64,000 nt of DNA from Hericium rajendrae. Taxonomy: Eukaryota > Basidiomycota > Agaricomycetes > Russulales > Hericiaceae. Location of the stretch: the NCBI GenBank assembly GCA_033439255.1, contig CM065887.1, positions 1,178,001 to 1,242,000 on the forward strand. The letters are read 5' to 3'. The notes beneath the pieces were generated by a model, which saw only the letters and a list, made by a program, of their open reading frames with translations, searched no databases and had not been told where the DNA came from. Made by a program: the position numbers and the translations under genes. This document shows positions 33,204 through 45,713 of the stretch, in pieces (position 1 is the stretch's first letter; each line of letters begins with the position of its first letter).

Positions 33204-35390
33204 CATCCCTACCTTCCGCATCCTTTTTCACCTTATTGTTTGACGACTTGCTGGCTACCTACGTCGGCGCACGACCCATTAACTTCTCACACTTCCTGCA
33301 TGTTGTGCCAACGGTATCATTACTACGAGTACCATACCCTCACGCTTTGTTTTCTCTCTTCCAGTGTAACGACTGCGATGTATTGTTAGATCTCCGCGTA
33401 ATATATACACACTATTGCGGATTCAATATCAACAAGTGTAGCGCGTGCTCGATGAATGGGGATGCGGAAGGTGGCACAGAGCCACTGTGGAATGGGGTAC
33501 GTCCGCGCGTCCGCCTGACGGGCCCCGTGCGCAGGAATGCAGATGGCCTTTCTCAATCTGGTGCTGGCAATGTTCTTCAATGGCAAGTGACGCCAGAGAG
33601 CGATAGTGTTGGGCGTACACAATGATCTGCTTTTGGCGTTGGCTGGGCTGGACTGGGCACTGAACGATAATGAACGACTTCGTAACCCAGAGAGCGCTAC
33701 GTACGGTACATATACAGCATGTCATTTCCCCAGTCCAACAAGTGGCAGATCTTCTGTTCTTCCGTAAGCTCGTCATGCCAGTGTTCAATCCGATCTCGTC
33801 CACGCACATCTTCCCATGCAAAGAACATCATCCAGACAGACAGACAAGCCAGACGGGTACCTTGCTTGCCTTTCTCCTTCCTGGCCACGAGACGCCCCGT
33901 GCCAATGTCCGCGGGCGGGGATAGAGAGACGCTGCGCTGCATATAGGTTCAAGTTCCGGAGCCATGTCCAGGGGCCCCGTATCGCTGGGAAGAAGCAAGA
34001 AAGAAGCTCAGGACTGTCCAGGGACGCGGGTTCATGTGATTCCGCGTTGGCAGATATCGTTGTTGTATGGGCTTCGCTTCGCAGCGTTCTGGGAGGGCGG
34101 GCGTGGCGGAAGGCATATGGGTGTCATATGACGAGGCGTGCGAGGCGAGAGGTGGGTATGCCGTTGGATTGTACGTGAGATTCGAACAACGGGAGTATCA
34201 GCGCGTGGAACTAATACCGTTCATGGCTGGTTGGGGGTGGGGGGTGGGGTAGAGGATCATGAAATCCGTCGCTCGCATATGATCGGAACCTTCGAGGAGC
34301 TCGGTGTCGCGTAGAACTGGTGCCGTCGACATCTAACTCGGACGAACAGCGGCATCGATGATGAGCGGTGACTGTGAACATAGATAAATCCCCCGCAGAC
34401 TGATGATCATGATACGGATCATGACCGAACGACGTACGCTATAAACTAGGCGGGAGAAGTGCAGGTCAGAGGGCGATGGCTTGAACAACTGTCGCGGATG
34501 GCATAGATGAAGCGGCGGGCGGAGGCATTCAGCGGGAACTTGAGTGTCGGGGTATATGTCGCGTCATGATACTACCGGAGGCTCAGGAAGAGCAGGTTAA
34601 AGGGTAGTGGCGTCATGAAGCCGAGATCTATGGAAGGCAGGTCGGTACATGAGCCTACGCATGGCGTAGATGTTGATAGATCCATATGATCTATGGCCTG
34701 TAGAAATGAAAATCGAGCAACAAGTCGTCGATGAACTGGTCGACCGGTCGCCCAGTGGGCTTAAATCGATCGGCCACGAAGACAGGTTAGGCTGTAAGAT
34801 ACGGCTGACATGGGCTCAATGCAGGACATCTCGTGGATCTACACGATCGGATAGTCCTGAGGGGTCTCGCATGATTGGGGATGGCTGGATGGCTGAAACC
34901 TGAATGAAATCAGTCGAATAAATAGGACACAGACTCACCTCAGGCGCAATGCCGAAGAGTTTCATGCCGACACAAAAAATGGACTGCACTGATAATACAG
35001 ATCAAATTTTCTGCCGCTCAAACCCCGAGAGACATTGCCATCGTGGTGTAAAGTTGGGACGACAGCGAGCGCTGTCGACGCGGGCACGCTCGGAATTACG
35101 TTCGGGGGTCAGTTCATTAATGGAGGTAAGTAGCGGCGCTGCGGGAAGGTGCCCGAGTCAACAACCTACCATTCACCTTCATCCTGAAGGCTAGATGGGC
35201 CCTTCACATCGCGAGAGTCGGTCACAAACGCTGCCGTTGAAGAACCAGCTGCAGCGGTTCGCGGCGAAGAGGCTGTCTTTGGGCGGCTACAGCCTGCCCT
35301 TTTCAGGGCCGCCACAGAAAGCGTGCGTGACTTCAAGATCTCCGGCGCGTCCAGCTAATAGAACCAGATACACCTCTCCACAGGACATCC
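33204..35390. other. Gene-free region
   Basis: About 2.2 kb with no supportable gene. Short frames on both strands overlap and have no family features. Confidence 0.5.
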
Positions 35391-36815
35391 ATGACACAGA
35401 CCACCGTGCTTCAGTACGAAGCTCCTTGTGCGTATTGTGTTATTCTGTGAACAGCGCGAACTGAAGGAGTTGCGGTTTAGGGCCCGTACACGCGCTCGAT
35501 TGGTGCAAGACCCCCGCGCCGGGCCATCCACGTCCGCGCTCTGCATTCCGGCTTGGTATCGCGTCCTTCACGGAAGACTATCGCAACCGGATAGGCGTCA
35601 TTGGGCTCCAGGACGAGCGATTACTAGTCGAGGATGACTATGGCGACTATCCCGACTTTGTGACGCTCGTCGACGCGCACCACGGCTACCCTGCAACCAG
35701 TCTACAGTGGCAACCTGCTACCGCATCGAGTTTTGCATGGTCGCAGAAGGCGCCGACTGCAGAACTGCTGGCCACAACAGGAGATGCGTTAAGAGTGTGG
35801 GAATATAACAGCGATGGATCGCCTGGTGTCTCGTCGTTCGTCGGGCGGCAGCCGACCTCCAGTGGTCATCGACTAAATTTGAGGTCCGCGCTATCTGGAG
35901 TATGCTCTATTGTCATTTCTGTATATCTCCATTGTCTAACGTGAGCGCACAGCAATCTAAAGTCCAAAATCAAACTGGCGGCGCGCCGCTAACCAATTTC
36001 TCCTGGAACGAGAAGGCACCAAGCCTGATCGTAACTTCCTCCATCGATACCACCTGCACCGTTTGGAATATCGACACTTCGACCGCGATCACGCAGCTGA
36101 TAGCACACGATCGCGAAGTGTACGACGTCGCCTGGCTACCAGGCTCCACAGACATATTCGTCTCCGTCGGCGCGGACGGCTCGTTGCGGGCGTTCGACCT
36201 GCGCAGCCTCGAGCACTCCACCATCCTCTACGAGACACCCATGCCAAAGAACCCGCCCACCACGCCCTCCGCAACCTCTCGCCCGCCCACCTCACCACTG
36301 CTCCGCATCGCGTTCAACCCATCCGACGCGAACTACATGTCGACTTTCCATATGGACGGATCCGAAATTCAGATCTTGGACATGCGAAGTCCAGGGGCGC
36401 CTGTCATGGAGCTGAAGGCGCACCGTGCCCCAATCAACGTCGCCGGCTGGAGCTCGACCGAGCGCCCATTACTAGCCACCGCAGGTACGCGCCCCCGACC
36501 CTCGCGTATTCTGATCTAAACATCTCCGCAGCGGACGACTGCCAGCTGCTCATCTGGGACATCGCGCCATACTCACAGGCGCCCGCGTCCTCGCCGCGCA
36601 ACGCCAGCTCGCGCCTGAGCTCGCCGCGCCCGCCCGACGGCAAGAAACGCGTCGTTACGGACCCGATCATGGCGTACTCGTCGCAGGGCGAGGTCACGAA
36701 CCTCGCGTGGTCGCCGCAGATCGCGCCGATGACGATGAACACGGGCCACTCGACGCCGGCGGGCGAGTGGCTCGCGATCGTGATGGGCAAGCAGGTCAAG
36801 GCGCTGAAGGTGTAG
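35391..36815 (+). CDS. DCAF7: WD40 protein of the DCAF7/HAN11/TTG1 family
   Basis: A conserved eukaryotic beta-propeller scaffold; in animals and plants it binds kinases and transcription factors and can act as a CUL4-DDB1 adaptor. Four exons: 35391-35427, 35481-35899, 35953-36484 and 36532-36815. The short first exon encodes MTQTTVLQYEAP and splices to WPVHALDWCKTPAPGHPR. Family blocks follow: FRLGIASFTEDYRNRI, FVTLVDAHHGYPATSLQW, APLTNFSWNEKAPSLIVTSS, IDTTCTVWNIDTS, IAHDREVYDVAW, VGADGSLRAFDLRSLEHST and DCQLLIWDIAP. The C terminus is GEWLAIVMGKQVKALKV. An insertion rich in Ser/Pro/Arg near residue 375 is fungal-type. Exon phases all fit. No TATA box is seen. Confidence 0.93.
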
Positions 36816-38321
36816 AGCGCGCACCGCGGCTGTATAGTATCCATTGATAGGTGTATAGGTAGTGAAGTAAGTATGTCTCGGATCTCGATTGCTGGCTTTC
36901 TTGCGGGTGCATTGCTTTCCATCTGTCGTTTGCGCTTGATTCATGGATATGTGGATATCTGAAACAAAGCAACGCTTCGTCGTGATGCAATAAGGTGTGT
37001 AAAAGTACTCATGGACAACAACGCGGCCGCTTCTGTTGGTGTAGCCCTATAGGTAGCATCCGTTTCTGATCGCAGCACAGAAGGCGGTGTTTGGAGGTGC
37101 GTATTCATGTATCAACTTTTGGATACCATCTGACATGCAAGCCATTTAGCACCACCATAAATTCATTGCGTAAGTATACGGAGCGGGCCGTCCCACATCT
37201 TGCTCTCACCTTCAGGGTCTATGTTGGGGAGCCAAATCATGGTGTAGTGATTTCGCATCTCGCTGCACAGGATTTGACGGTGACCATCTCGCGCGACCCT
37301 GTGTGCCGCAAAGCAGAATCTAGCCTCCTTAAACAGCTTGCTGGGGATGAAAGTCGATCTTCAATAAGCCAAAATAGCCGGTATAATCTTTCAGGTTTCA
37401 AACATTTGCGGACAAGTAAGGTTTTCCATTGACAATCCTTTGCTCACCACGTCGGCTCGGTTGTTTTCAATATCTTAGGGACTTCCGACGGGCCCGCCGC
37501 ACGTATCGTTGTCTGCCCTGGTCTGATTCCACGATGCCCGGTTTTGCGCAGTACAATGCAGGGTTTGGTCACTCAGCGGTATGGAGACAGAGCGTACTTG
37601 AGCACTGCTTCAACGCAGGCTGTGTATCCTTGGCGTCAAAAGAACCGTCAGTTCTTCTATGCACCGCTTCCTTTGCCAGTATGTCGACGCGCTTTCTCTC
37701 AAGGGCTGCCGTGGCCGTATTATCGATTGTACGGCCTTTGCAGTCGAAGCCTTGGTTTAATCATGAGCCGAGTTGCCGAGGCGCAGCAAGGGATGTCGCG
37801 GTGGGTTTGGTGTGTATGCAGGCCGCAACGTCAAGTTTGTTGACTGTTATGGTTTGCAGCACCGTGTTCGTTGGCCCCACCGACAATTTCGTGGCTAGGC
37901 ATCAAAGTCGATAGTCACCGGATGGCTTTCCCCTGAGACGAAGATCTGCATGACACAAATGTCTCGTTCCTGGGATCCAAGTCTCTGTCAGGTTCGTCGC
38001 ATTGTATGGAGGTTTTCTCATTCTGAGTTCTCACCGGTCTTCCAGTCGCCGCATCTCCTGCAGGAGTGAGGCGCCTCATGGATTTCACCTGGTGCACAGA
38101 AGTTCCGCAGCAGTTCCGGCGCCTGCTTGCACGATGCCGATCCCCTCGACATATGCTGCCGTCCGGGCCCGAAGACGCTCTCACCCACGCTCCACGCACA
38201 TTGTAAGCCTCGCATCCTTCCGTAACTCTACGGATCAGGCCAAAGCGATGCACTGTTTCCTATGGTTCAACCCATGGGGATTTCAGGTGAGTTGAGCGCG
38301 AGGCATCGGCACCTGCAAGAC
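36816..38321. other. Gene-free region
   Basis: About 1.5 kb. Open frames of up to 161 residues at 37.4-37.9 kb are Cys- and Arg-rich, lack family features and overlap other frames. Nothing else was seen. Confidence 0.45.
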
Positions 38322-38328
38322 TATAAAA
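38322..38328 (+). promoter_or_regulatory. TATA box of the secreted Ser/Thr-rich protein gene
   Basis: TATAAAA lies 60 bp upstream of ATG 38382 with a C/T-rich leader between. Confidence 0.7.
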
Positions 38329-38381
38329 CCAACCAGGCCTCATGTCTATTTTATATCCCTCATCTTCCACTCCTTCTTCCA

Positions 38382-39300
38382 ATGGCTGTTAAGTTCGCCT
38401 CTCTCACCGTGCTCCTCCTTCTTGGTACCGTTGCCAATGTCGCAGAGCCCGTCTTCGCGCGTGCCGTCGAAGGGTTGGTGGCTTAGCTCGTCAATTAAGA
38501 TTTTTATTCATTGCAAACGATTTAGCCGCCAGGTAGTGAGCTCGGTCGCTACAGTTCCTGCTGGAACCACCGCCGTTCCTTCCAGCGTCAGCGTCTCCAC
38601 AGTCAGCATCTGCACACACCCGGTCACGGTAAGCTCCTTGTATTAAGCTCGATACACGGCTTGTGTTAATCGGTGCACGTAGGCTACAATCAGCTCGGCG
38701 CTCCCCTCCACCACAGTCACCTCCAACTTGACGGCGAATGGAACTGCGGTCTCAGAGCCGAGCACTACGGTCGCTTCTAACGTCTCAGCGAGCTCGTTCT
38801 TTATCAGCAAGCCAGTGGAGTCGCCCACAGAGTCCGTCTCCATAGAGTCGCCCACAGAGTCCATCCCTATGGAGTCACCCACAGCGTCCGTCCCCATAGA
38901 GTCACCCACAGTGTCCGTCCCTATAGAGTCACCCACGGCATCTGTGGTCGCGACTGCTGCCAACAACGAGTCGAGCTCGCTCTGGTCCTTCAGCGGGCCG
39001 GCGGCCACCTACACGCCGATCCTGAAGTCCACCCACACGGGGTTCCCCGCTAACTTCACGACGATCGGAAACACCGACACCGCTCCCGCCACTGTCAGCT
39101 CGGTATTCACCCCAGCCAGCCCGAGCGGTGAGCCGACCGCGTCCGTCGTCACGGTGTACTACGATTGCGGGGCCAATGCGACGGCCTCTGTGTCCCCGAC
39201 GTCCACTGCAGTCGCTGCTAGCAGCCCTGTGAATGCGACGTCCATCGAAGATACTGCCACCGCTGTGCCGACCATTAGTACTCTTTTCAAGCGGGAGTAG
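38382..39300 (+). CDS. Secreted Ser/Thr/Val-rich wall-type protein with ESPT repeats
   Basis: Three exons: 38382-38473, 38526-38628 and 38683-39300 (270 aa). The N terminus MAVKFASLTVLLLLGTVANV is a clear signal peptide. The mature part is dominated by Ser, Thr, Val and Ala, with several N-glycosylation sequons (NLT, NVS, NFT, NAT), and should be heavily O-mannosylated. Five 9-residue repeats (consensus ESPTxSVPI) lie at 38818-38946. The only cysteines of note are in STVSICTHPVT and YYDCGAN. There is no enzymatic domain and no obvious GPI-anchor tail; the C terminus is charged (LFKRE). It probably sits in or passes through the cell wall. The family is unnamed. Confidence 0.8.
38818..38946 (+). 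repeat. 27-bp coding tandem repeat, five copies
   Basis: Units begin GAGTC(G/A)CCCACAG and encode ESPTxSxxx nonapeptides in the secreted protein. Copy number is likely variable between strains; that is inference. Confidence 0.9.
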
Positions 39301-40209
39301 TTTGTTCTTTTTCACGGTGAGCATCCATGAGATTGTCGACCATTATTCCTCATCCAAACTCATCTCTTCTTGCCAGTGCCGAGAATACGATTCGTTCGGA
39401 CCGTTCGGCAGTGCCGAAGATTGTCTCGCAGTGCCCAATACTTACCAGACGGACATGTTGTTGACGGACTTCTCGGACGGTACTTTCAGTTATGAACATT
39501 GCGATATGGATTGATTACATTTCAGGACATTTCAGGACATTCATTCGATTATCTTAGTATAGGATTGTTCTGCGTTGCCGGAATTTGATTCCCTCTGCAT
39601 ACAGTCAAACTGTCTGAGAAAGAAGGCCTTGTCTCTGTCCAGCCATCCAATGTGTCTCCATATCCTCAATTACTACCTCAGTTAAACATTGGTCGACTAA
39701 ACTATAAGCGATGCATGCCGGGGGAAGGGACAGAGTGGAGGAACTGCAGTGCGCGACCTGATTCAGTACGGTACACAATATTGATACAAGCTTAGAAGCG
39801 TGTATGTATGTGTGGATGTATGCGTACTCGAGATGGTGATTGGTTTGTAACGGGAATTTCAACGCGCGCTGAAGATTTCATACATCTCCTGCTTGTCCTT
39901 CGTACATGATACCCAGCAACCTAGGCATTTGCGATGATTCCTAGAAACGAGTACATACGGGAAGAAGAGACTAGTTTATATGGGAAGAAGAGACTAGTTT
40001 ATATGGGAAGAAGAGACCAGTTCGCTTCGACATTAACTCGTTGAATATTCCAGAGCTTCAGCGAAGTAAAAATACGCAACGCACGGAGGCCAGCTAGGTC
40101 AACAGAAAAGAATAACAGGGCAGACTGTCAGAGAGAAAGACTATATCGTGACCGCGCCACAGAGATTTCAAACAAGAAATGACACAAAGCACACAGATCG
40201 TGACATGAG
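39301..40209. other. Gene-free region with a 22-bp triplet repeat
   Basis: No gene. About 22-bp units GGGAAGAAGAGACTAGTTTA repeat three times at 39958-40025. The rest shows nothing recognisable. Confidence 0.6.
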
Positions 40210-41424
40210 TTACGCCCAGTTCGGGAGATCCAAGTTAAACCACTCCGGCAGCTTGCTCCACAGCGTCTCCCGCGACGCGTCCACGTCCGCCGCGAACTCG
40301 AGCCTGCAGCAGTCGCAGCCATGGAATGCTGACTCTTCGGCCTCTAGCATCGGGTCCCGCGTGAGCAGCCGCAGTGCCTCGGTCATCGCGAACAGCGGGT
40401 CCGTTGTCCGCCCGCACACGGTGCCGTTCACGTCGCGCAGCATCTCGTACGTAACGAGCTCGAATGCACCCTGGCACTGCCGCCGCTCCGCGAGCGTCTT
40501 CTCGTTGCGGTGCTGGCACCAGACGGACGGCTTGCGGCTCTCGAGCTCGTTGACGATGAAGGTCGAGAAGAAGCGCGAGAGCGCTTCACGCCCACGGAGG
40601 TACATGATGAGGTCCTGCGGGGAGAGCGCGTGATGCCGCCCGTCGTCGGGATTCATGAAGCCGAAGGTGATCTCGCTGGGGAGATGGCGGCAGAGGTCGT
40701 AGAACGCAGACGGGAGCAGCTGGGGCGCGTTGACTTCGCGAGCGAGGTTGACCGCCATTCTACTGGATGTCAGCTTCAGAAGGCGGAGATAGGGCGAAAT
40801 CATACATAGGATGAGGTAGATTGGTATCCAAGAAACCACTGACATGTGAACGCAGAGTCAGGCGCTCTCTTCTGTCCCATCCACTTAAAGTAGATGGCCA
40901 AGCCTTCGTGAGGTATGCAACAGCATCGCGCCGTAGAGATTCGACTTGGTAGGCCGCGGCGAATCTCAGCAGGATGGATGTGGTGTGAAACCCGTCTTCC
41001 TTGTTCAGCACGCAGGAGCTGTAAATGCTTGCTAATCAGGAAAGCAATGTGCAAATGACGAAAACACTTACAGTCCGTCATACAGCGCCAGCAGAAATTG
41101 CAAGACGTCTTCGGGCGAGCCCTCGATGCGGAGGATGGCCCGACCCTCGAGCTTTTCGGAAGACTCAGCAACGTGGCTCCGGATGAGATCTTCTAGGAAC
41201 GTAGAACGACGACAGAGTAAACCCTTGTGGACAAGGAAGTAGTGCGTCTGGCCAGCAAGCACGGCGAGGTTTCCATCGTCAAAGGACAGGTCTGGGTGAC
41301 GCAAGGGCTGAGCAGAACTAAACTTCGGGCAGCTAACCCGCCGAGGACTAGGAGGGACAAGTTTCTCGGATGTCGAGGACGATTTGACGTAGTGGCCGTT
41401 CGATGCAAGACTGGAAAAGCTCAT
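40210..41424 (-). CDS. BTB/POZ domain protein (372 aa)
   Basis: Three exons, 41424-41072, 41018-40806 and 40762-40210, close in frame (1119 nt). The BTB fold lies at residues about 40-130: HPDLSFDDGNLAVLAGQTHY, FLVHKGLLCRRSTFLEDLI, ILRIEGSPEDVLQFLLALYD. This is the type expanded in Agaricomycetes. The C-terminal half, with NLAREVNAPQLLPSAFYDLC and a cysteine-rich FHGCDCCRLEF, is the usual companion region and has no known catalytic role. BTB domains mediate dimerisation and often Cullin-3 binding; the actual partner is unknown. The start is the first Met before the domain. Confidence 0.85.
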
Positions 41425-42052
41425 CCTAGCAAGGACGCAGATAGATGTAAAGGAAAAGGGTGTTCTTTGGAGGCGCCCCGCTTGCCTATCACGTAGAGGG
41501 CCTGTGAGTGAGCGCAGGCTGCTGGTCAGAGTCGCGCTTGCGCAGGAACTCGAGAGCAGTTGGCTTCTAGCTGGCTGACAACGGGTGAGTCTCAGACTGG
41601 GCTGCAAGATACTCATCGTCCTCACCAACTTGCGATTGCCTTTTATATCTGGCTGCGGTCCCGTAATTTCGTAGTCCGCGAATATTGTCGGTCCTCGAAG
41701 AAGATAAATAGTGACAATGAGTATGAACACAAGCACATGGGTAGGAAGGAAGGAAGAAAGTATGTAACGATTCGTCACTTCACCATACTGATATGCAAGA
41801 TTCACCGAAGGAGAAAACCAACGAGCCGACACAAATCCACCACTCGCTAGCATCAGAGACATCGGAGGAGAGGCTTGCAAAGAAATGGATCTTCTCACAT
41901 CGATTTTTCAACACGTATGTACACATTAGCAGCAGAGACAAGAAATACACACACAACGTCGGTCAGCTTCGAGGCACAAGACGGAATGAAGGTCGAATGG
42001 AAGCAGAGTCCGTATTCTCAACGACCAAATTTTTGCAGGTAAGCATTTGAGA
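41425..42052. other. Intergenic region
   Basis: Upstream of the BTB gene and downstream of the caprin-like gene. No gene or clear promoter motif was seen. Confidence 0.5.
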
Positions 42053-44292
42053 TTATGCCTGGATGGGAGCAGCGCCCCGGTTTTCTGGAAAGCCTAGAGT
42101 AAAGCTTGAATAAGAAAAGAGAACAAGAGAGGATAGGATGATCCTAGACACGCACCTCCGCGGCCACGTCCGCGACCCCTTCCACGACCTCGGTGCTCAC
42201 CGTCGCCGCCACCGCTTCTCCAGTCACCGCTGGTGCTGCCGCCCCTACCACCGCGGAATGCTACAAGAAGCCGTCAGAAACGAAAAAACATATGGCAAGG
42301 AGAAAGAATCACCTCCGCCACGCCCCTCCCTGTCCCCCCGATATCCGCCTCTGAAGCCACCCCGTTCCCCACCACGATGTTCGCCCCGCTCCCCACCACG
42401 ATGTTCGCCCCGCTCCCCACCACGATGTTCGCCTCTCTCCCCACCACGGTGCTCGCCCCTCTCCCCACCACGGTGTTCGCCTCTCTCCCCACCACGGTGT
42501 CCACCCCTCTCCCCACGGTATCCTCGGAACCCGCCACGCTCGCCTCCACGTCCACGGCCGCGGCCACCACGCGCTGGTGCGAAGCCATCATCGTCAACAA
42601 GAGGCACAGCACCATGCAACGGAGGAGCGGCACCTTGTCCTCCTGCACGGGGCGGCGGCGCGCCCGCCTCCGCCTCCGCCTCCGGGGTGCCGAACTTCGC
42701 CTGCAGGCCTGCGATTGATGGCAGACCGCCCTCATCCTCGGCGGCCCAGTCGAGGCTCTCTTCAGCGGCCGGCATGGTTGTCGGAGGCTGCAAGTTGGGC
42801 GTCGTTCGAGCCCTGGTTGGGATTTTGTTGCGCTGCTGAGAAGAAAGAGCACGCACCTCAGGGCTGATGATGACCGTCGCTTGCTCGACGACCTCAACTA
42901 GGGGCTCCTCGGTCGCGACCTCCACCGTCGTGGAGGTGATCTCGACTTCAGAAGAGTGGGCGTGAGCCTGCACGTCGCCGTTTTCAACAGTGACATATTC
43001 CTGGCTCTCGAGCTCGCTCTCTTGCATGAAGTGGAACCCACCGGACGGCACCGGCGCCGCTTCAGCCGAAGCAGGGGCAAATTCGGGTTGTTCCTCTACG
43101 GAAATCTCGACCTCGACGGGAGCTGGTTCCTGCTCGATGACGGGCGGATTGAGAAAAGCATGCGTGAGGTCCAAGAAGCGCGAATCTGCCCGAATCGATA
43201 TAGCGTGTTCGAAGGTTACAGTACAATACACTTACGAGGGACGCCCTGGAATTCGCCTTCACCGGACAGTAACCCGCTGATGAGGCTCTGTCTGCTCTCA
43301 GTTTCCTCGCCGAGAAGCGCGTCGACGGCAGAAAAGAGGGCGGGAACTTCTGGCTCGTCGAATGCGACGTGCGCGGTTGACGGATGCCGCGCGGCGAGGA
43401 GGGACTGCAAGCGGATGAAGTTGAGGAGCGCGGAGGTTCGTGCCGCGTGCTGCTCCTGTAGGGGGTGAGTTATTTCCTATTGGCAGAAAATTTGGATTAA
43501 TGACCTGAGCTTCTGCAATCGCTTGTTCCCGGCGCTGAGCTTCGACGCGTTCAATTTCCAACTGCTTCAGAAGCTGTTCATTGGCTTGCTCGGCCTCATA
43601 TGACTACATGAATAAGATTTTTTTAGTATTAGGACGACTGCACTTGGATTCACAGGTCAACTGTCATCTCCAGTATTGTGGGAAAGGCATCGATGCCGTT
43701 TTAATTCCCGAGTCTCAACAGAGCCGAAAATCGCGAGCCCTTACCATCCCTGACAGTTGGTGTGTAAAAGTGGATATAAGCGTACCTCAATGGCCTTTTT
43801 GACTTCCTCCAACTCTTTTGCGACAGCTTCTAACGAAGAAAGCGTTTTCAAAGACCTCCTCTGGTCGTCATTAAGCTTCTCCGGATCCGTCGATGCGTAG
43901 CTCTGTATCCTTGTCTGCAAACGTCGTTAGAACAGAGCCTCGATGCAGATTCTGCTTCTCACAATCTTTTTCGTGGTGTTCTTCAACTTTTTCGAAACGA
44001 TCTCGGCAATGGGGCTATTGCGCCGTTCGCCCGACGCAGAGAGGAGCCCGTTCGGCGCTTCTGGCTGAACAAGCAGCTCCTCTGCGACCGAGCCCTCCTT
44101 GATCTCAGACGGCTTCGGCGCGTGGTCGATCAGAGCTGCCGACGTCACGTCTGGGATAGAGACGTTTTCGACCGCAGGTGAGTTGAGCTCGCTTTTCGGC
44201 TTGGTCGACTTGCGCTTCTTTTTGCCGCTTTTTGAAGACGGTGGTGGGGGTGGTGCGCCAGGCACAATGCGCTGGGGAGCAGGTTCGGCCAT
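42053..44292 (-). CDS. Caprin-like RNA-binding protein with C-terminal RGG repeats (591 aa)
   Basis: Eight exons close in frame: 44292-43963, 43914-43786, 43603-43505, 43455-43236, 43185-42857, 42835-42313, 42260-42156 and 42093-42053 (1776 nt). The N terminus is Pro-rich and basic (GKKKRKSTKPK). A conserved coiled-coil domain follows: SKKLKNTTKKI, TRIQSYASTDPEKLNDDQRR, LEEVKKAIE, then Gln/Glu/Arg-rich helices. The centre is acidic (VEVEISVEEQPE). An SLDWAAEDEGGLPSIAGLQ motif precedes the RGG region, where HRGGERGE octapeptides repeat, and the tail is GRGRGRGRGRG-rich. Domain order matches fungal relatives of caprin, a ribonucleoprotein/stress-granule factor, so RNA binding in the cytoplasm is expected by family. 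The 105-nt seventh exon encodes only RGG-type sequence. Confidence 0.8.
42365..42535 (-). repeat. 24-bp coding minisatellite (HRGGERGE)
   Basis: Roughly seven units of 24 bp encode the octapeptide HRGGERGE within the RGG region of the caprin-like gene. Confidence 0.9.
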
Positions 44293-44870
44293 GGCAGAAG
44301 AATTAATCTGAAGTTAGAGTGTGTTCTGGGTGAAATATGGTCGTGCGCGACGTCGGAGATGACGAGAAGAGACAAGAAGAGATTCTTCCCACGCATCTTG
44401 GTGCGCGTCACGTCGTTGGACGATGTCACCAGTGTTCCCCACAGCTCAACGACCTCGTCGAACTGGATCCTGGTATACAGAGGAGCGCATAAAGACGCAG
44501 GTGAGGACGTTGGTCGAATGCTGATATGCGGGTATTGCAAGAATCCGATTTGATCTTTCGAATCACTCCGAGAAAAACGTGTATACCATGCCCACGGCGC
44601 TACTGACCAGAAACGAGGCACACATTTACAGTAACTCAACAGTGCTTGGACCTTCGGTATCTCCTCTTCTACGCTATTCATAATGATCAATCATACAGGA
44701 CAGCCGGTGACTCCGACGAGAGTACAAAGGCTAATTGCGCGCATTGACATGATGTCGAGTTCTAGCCACAGGAACTAGCCATAATCATCATATAGTGGCC
44801 TCTCGCCGCATGGAGACGCGGACAATAGCAAACGGTTCTATTGGCCCATCCAAACGGAACCTGAAATGTG
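44293..44870. other. Divergent intergenic region
   Basis: It separates the caprin-like gene (minus) from the 44964 gene (plus). No gene is supported; one antisense frame over 44145-44690 is not credible. Confidence 0.5.
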
Positions 44871-44877
44871 TATAAAG
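44871..44877 (+). promoter_or_regulatory. TATA box of the 44964 gene
   Basis: TATAAAG lies 93 bp upstream of ATG 44964, followed by a strongly pyrimidine-rich leader. Confidence 0.7.
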
Positions 44878-44963
44878 GGAGGTCTTACTCCGCTTTTTCT
44901 TACCCCGCTGCTCCTTTCAACCCCCACGTCCTCCCATCTCGCGCTCTCCCCTCTGCCATTGCC

Positions 44964-45713
44964 ATGAGTTTCGCTTTCAACGCCAACGCCAACGGCAAGT
45001 CTTCGGCCAAGGCGTCGACGTCTCGTGGCGTGAAGAAGACAGCGACCACTGTGCCTCATCCTGCGTTCACAGTGTACCGAGATAAGCCAGCACCAGAGAA
45101 CGCGAAGTACGCCCTTGCCACCAAACGGCGCGTCCCTCCTGCCAACGAGAACGTTAAGCCGTTTCAACCGGGTGAAGATGGGCGGTACTCGCCGACGCTG
45201 TTCACGAAGAGGGGTTTGCGGAGTGCCCGGGCCTCGATTGAGTCCGGGTGAGTGGCATTTTATTCCTATCCAGGTTCTGCGGCATCTTGCTAACGTGGTG
45301 CGTAGGCACATGCACAACATACCCGCAACAGAGCTTCCTCCTGCGAAGGTGATGCTCACGCCTGTGGCGAAGAAGCCTAAGACTCGGCGTTCTCTTAACC
45401 CGCGCACGCCCGGGGATGACTTTGACGTGGACATGGAGGGCATGAGTCCGGACCCGACTTTCTCTCCGTGGGGAAGCAGTCGCAAGTAAGTAACCGCTCC
45501 GTCGTACTCGTGATCTTCTTTTCTCATTTATCATTTCGCAGGAGTGTCATGTCTACGCCACCGAAGCGCAAGAGTGGCTATAGCAGCCAGCCTCCAAGTT
45601 CCCCTCTTGAATGGAAGGGAATCGGCGAACCATCGCCCCTTTCTCCAGTCGGTGCGTTCATGAACGTTGATACCGGGCCAAGCCCCAACATGTTCGACGA
45701 CGACGAGAACTGA
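44964..45713 (+). CDS. Small unknown protein with cell-cycle-like motifs
   Basis: Three exons: 44964-45247, 45306-45485 and 45542-45713 (211 aa). It is basic and Ser/Pro-rich, probably disordered. Short candidate motifs are RRSLNPRTPG (RxxL destruction-box-like), several TP/SP sites (FSPWGSS, STPPKRKSG, PLSPVGAF) and an acidic C terminus, MFDDDEN. This resembles securin-like or CDK-substrate proteins in composition only. I make no functional call. A strong TATA box and pyrimidine leader suggest regulated or high expression. Confidence 0.7.

Noticed and set aside
36063-36815. Plus-strand ORF of 250 residues
   Set aside because: It is a shifted frame over the DCAF7-type gene.
44964-45713. Identification as securin
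   Set aside because: Only an RxxL word and SP/TP sites are shared; these are too weak for a family call.
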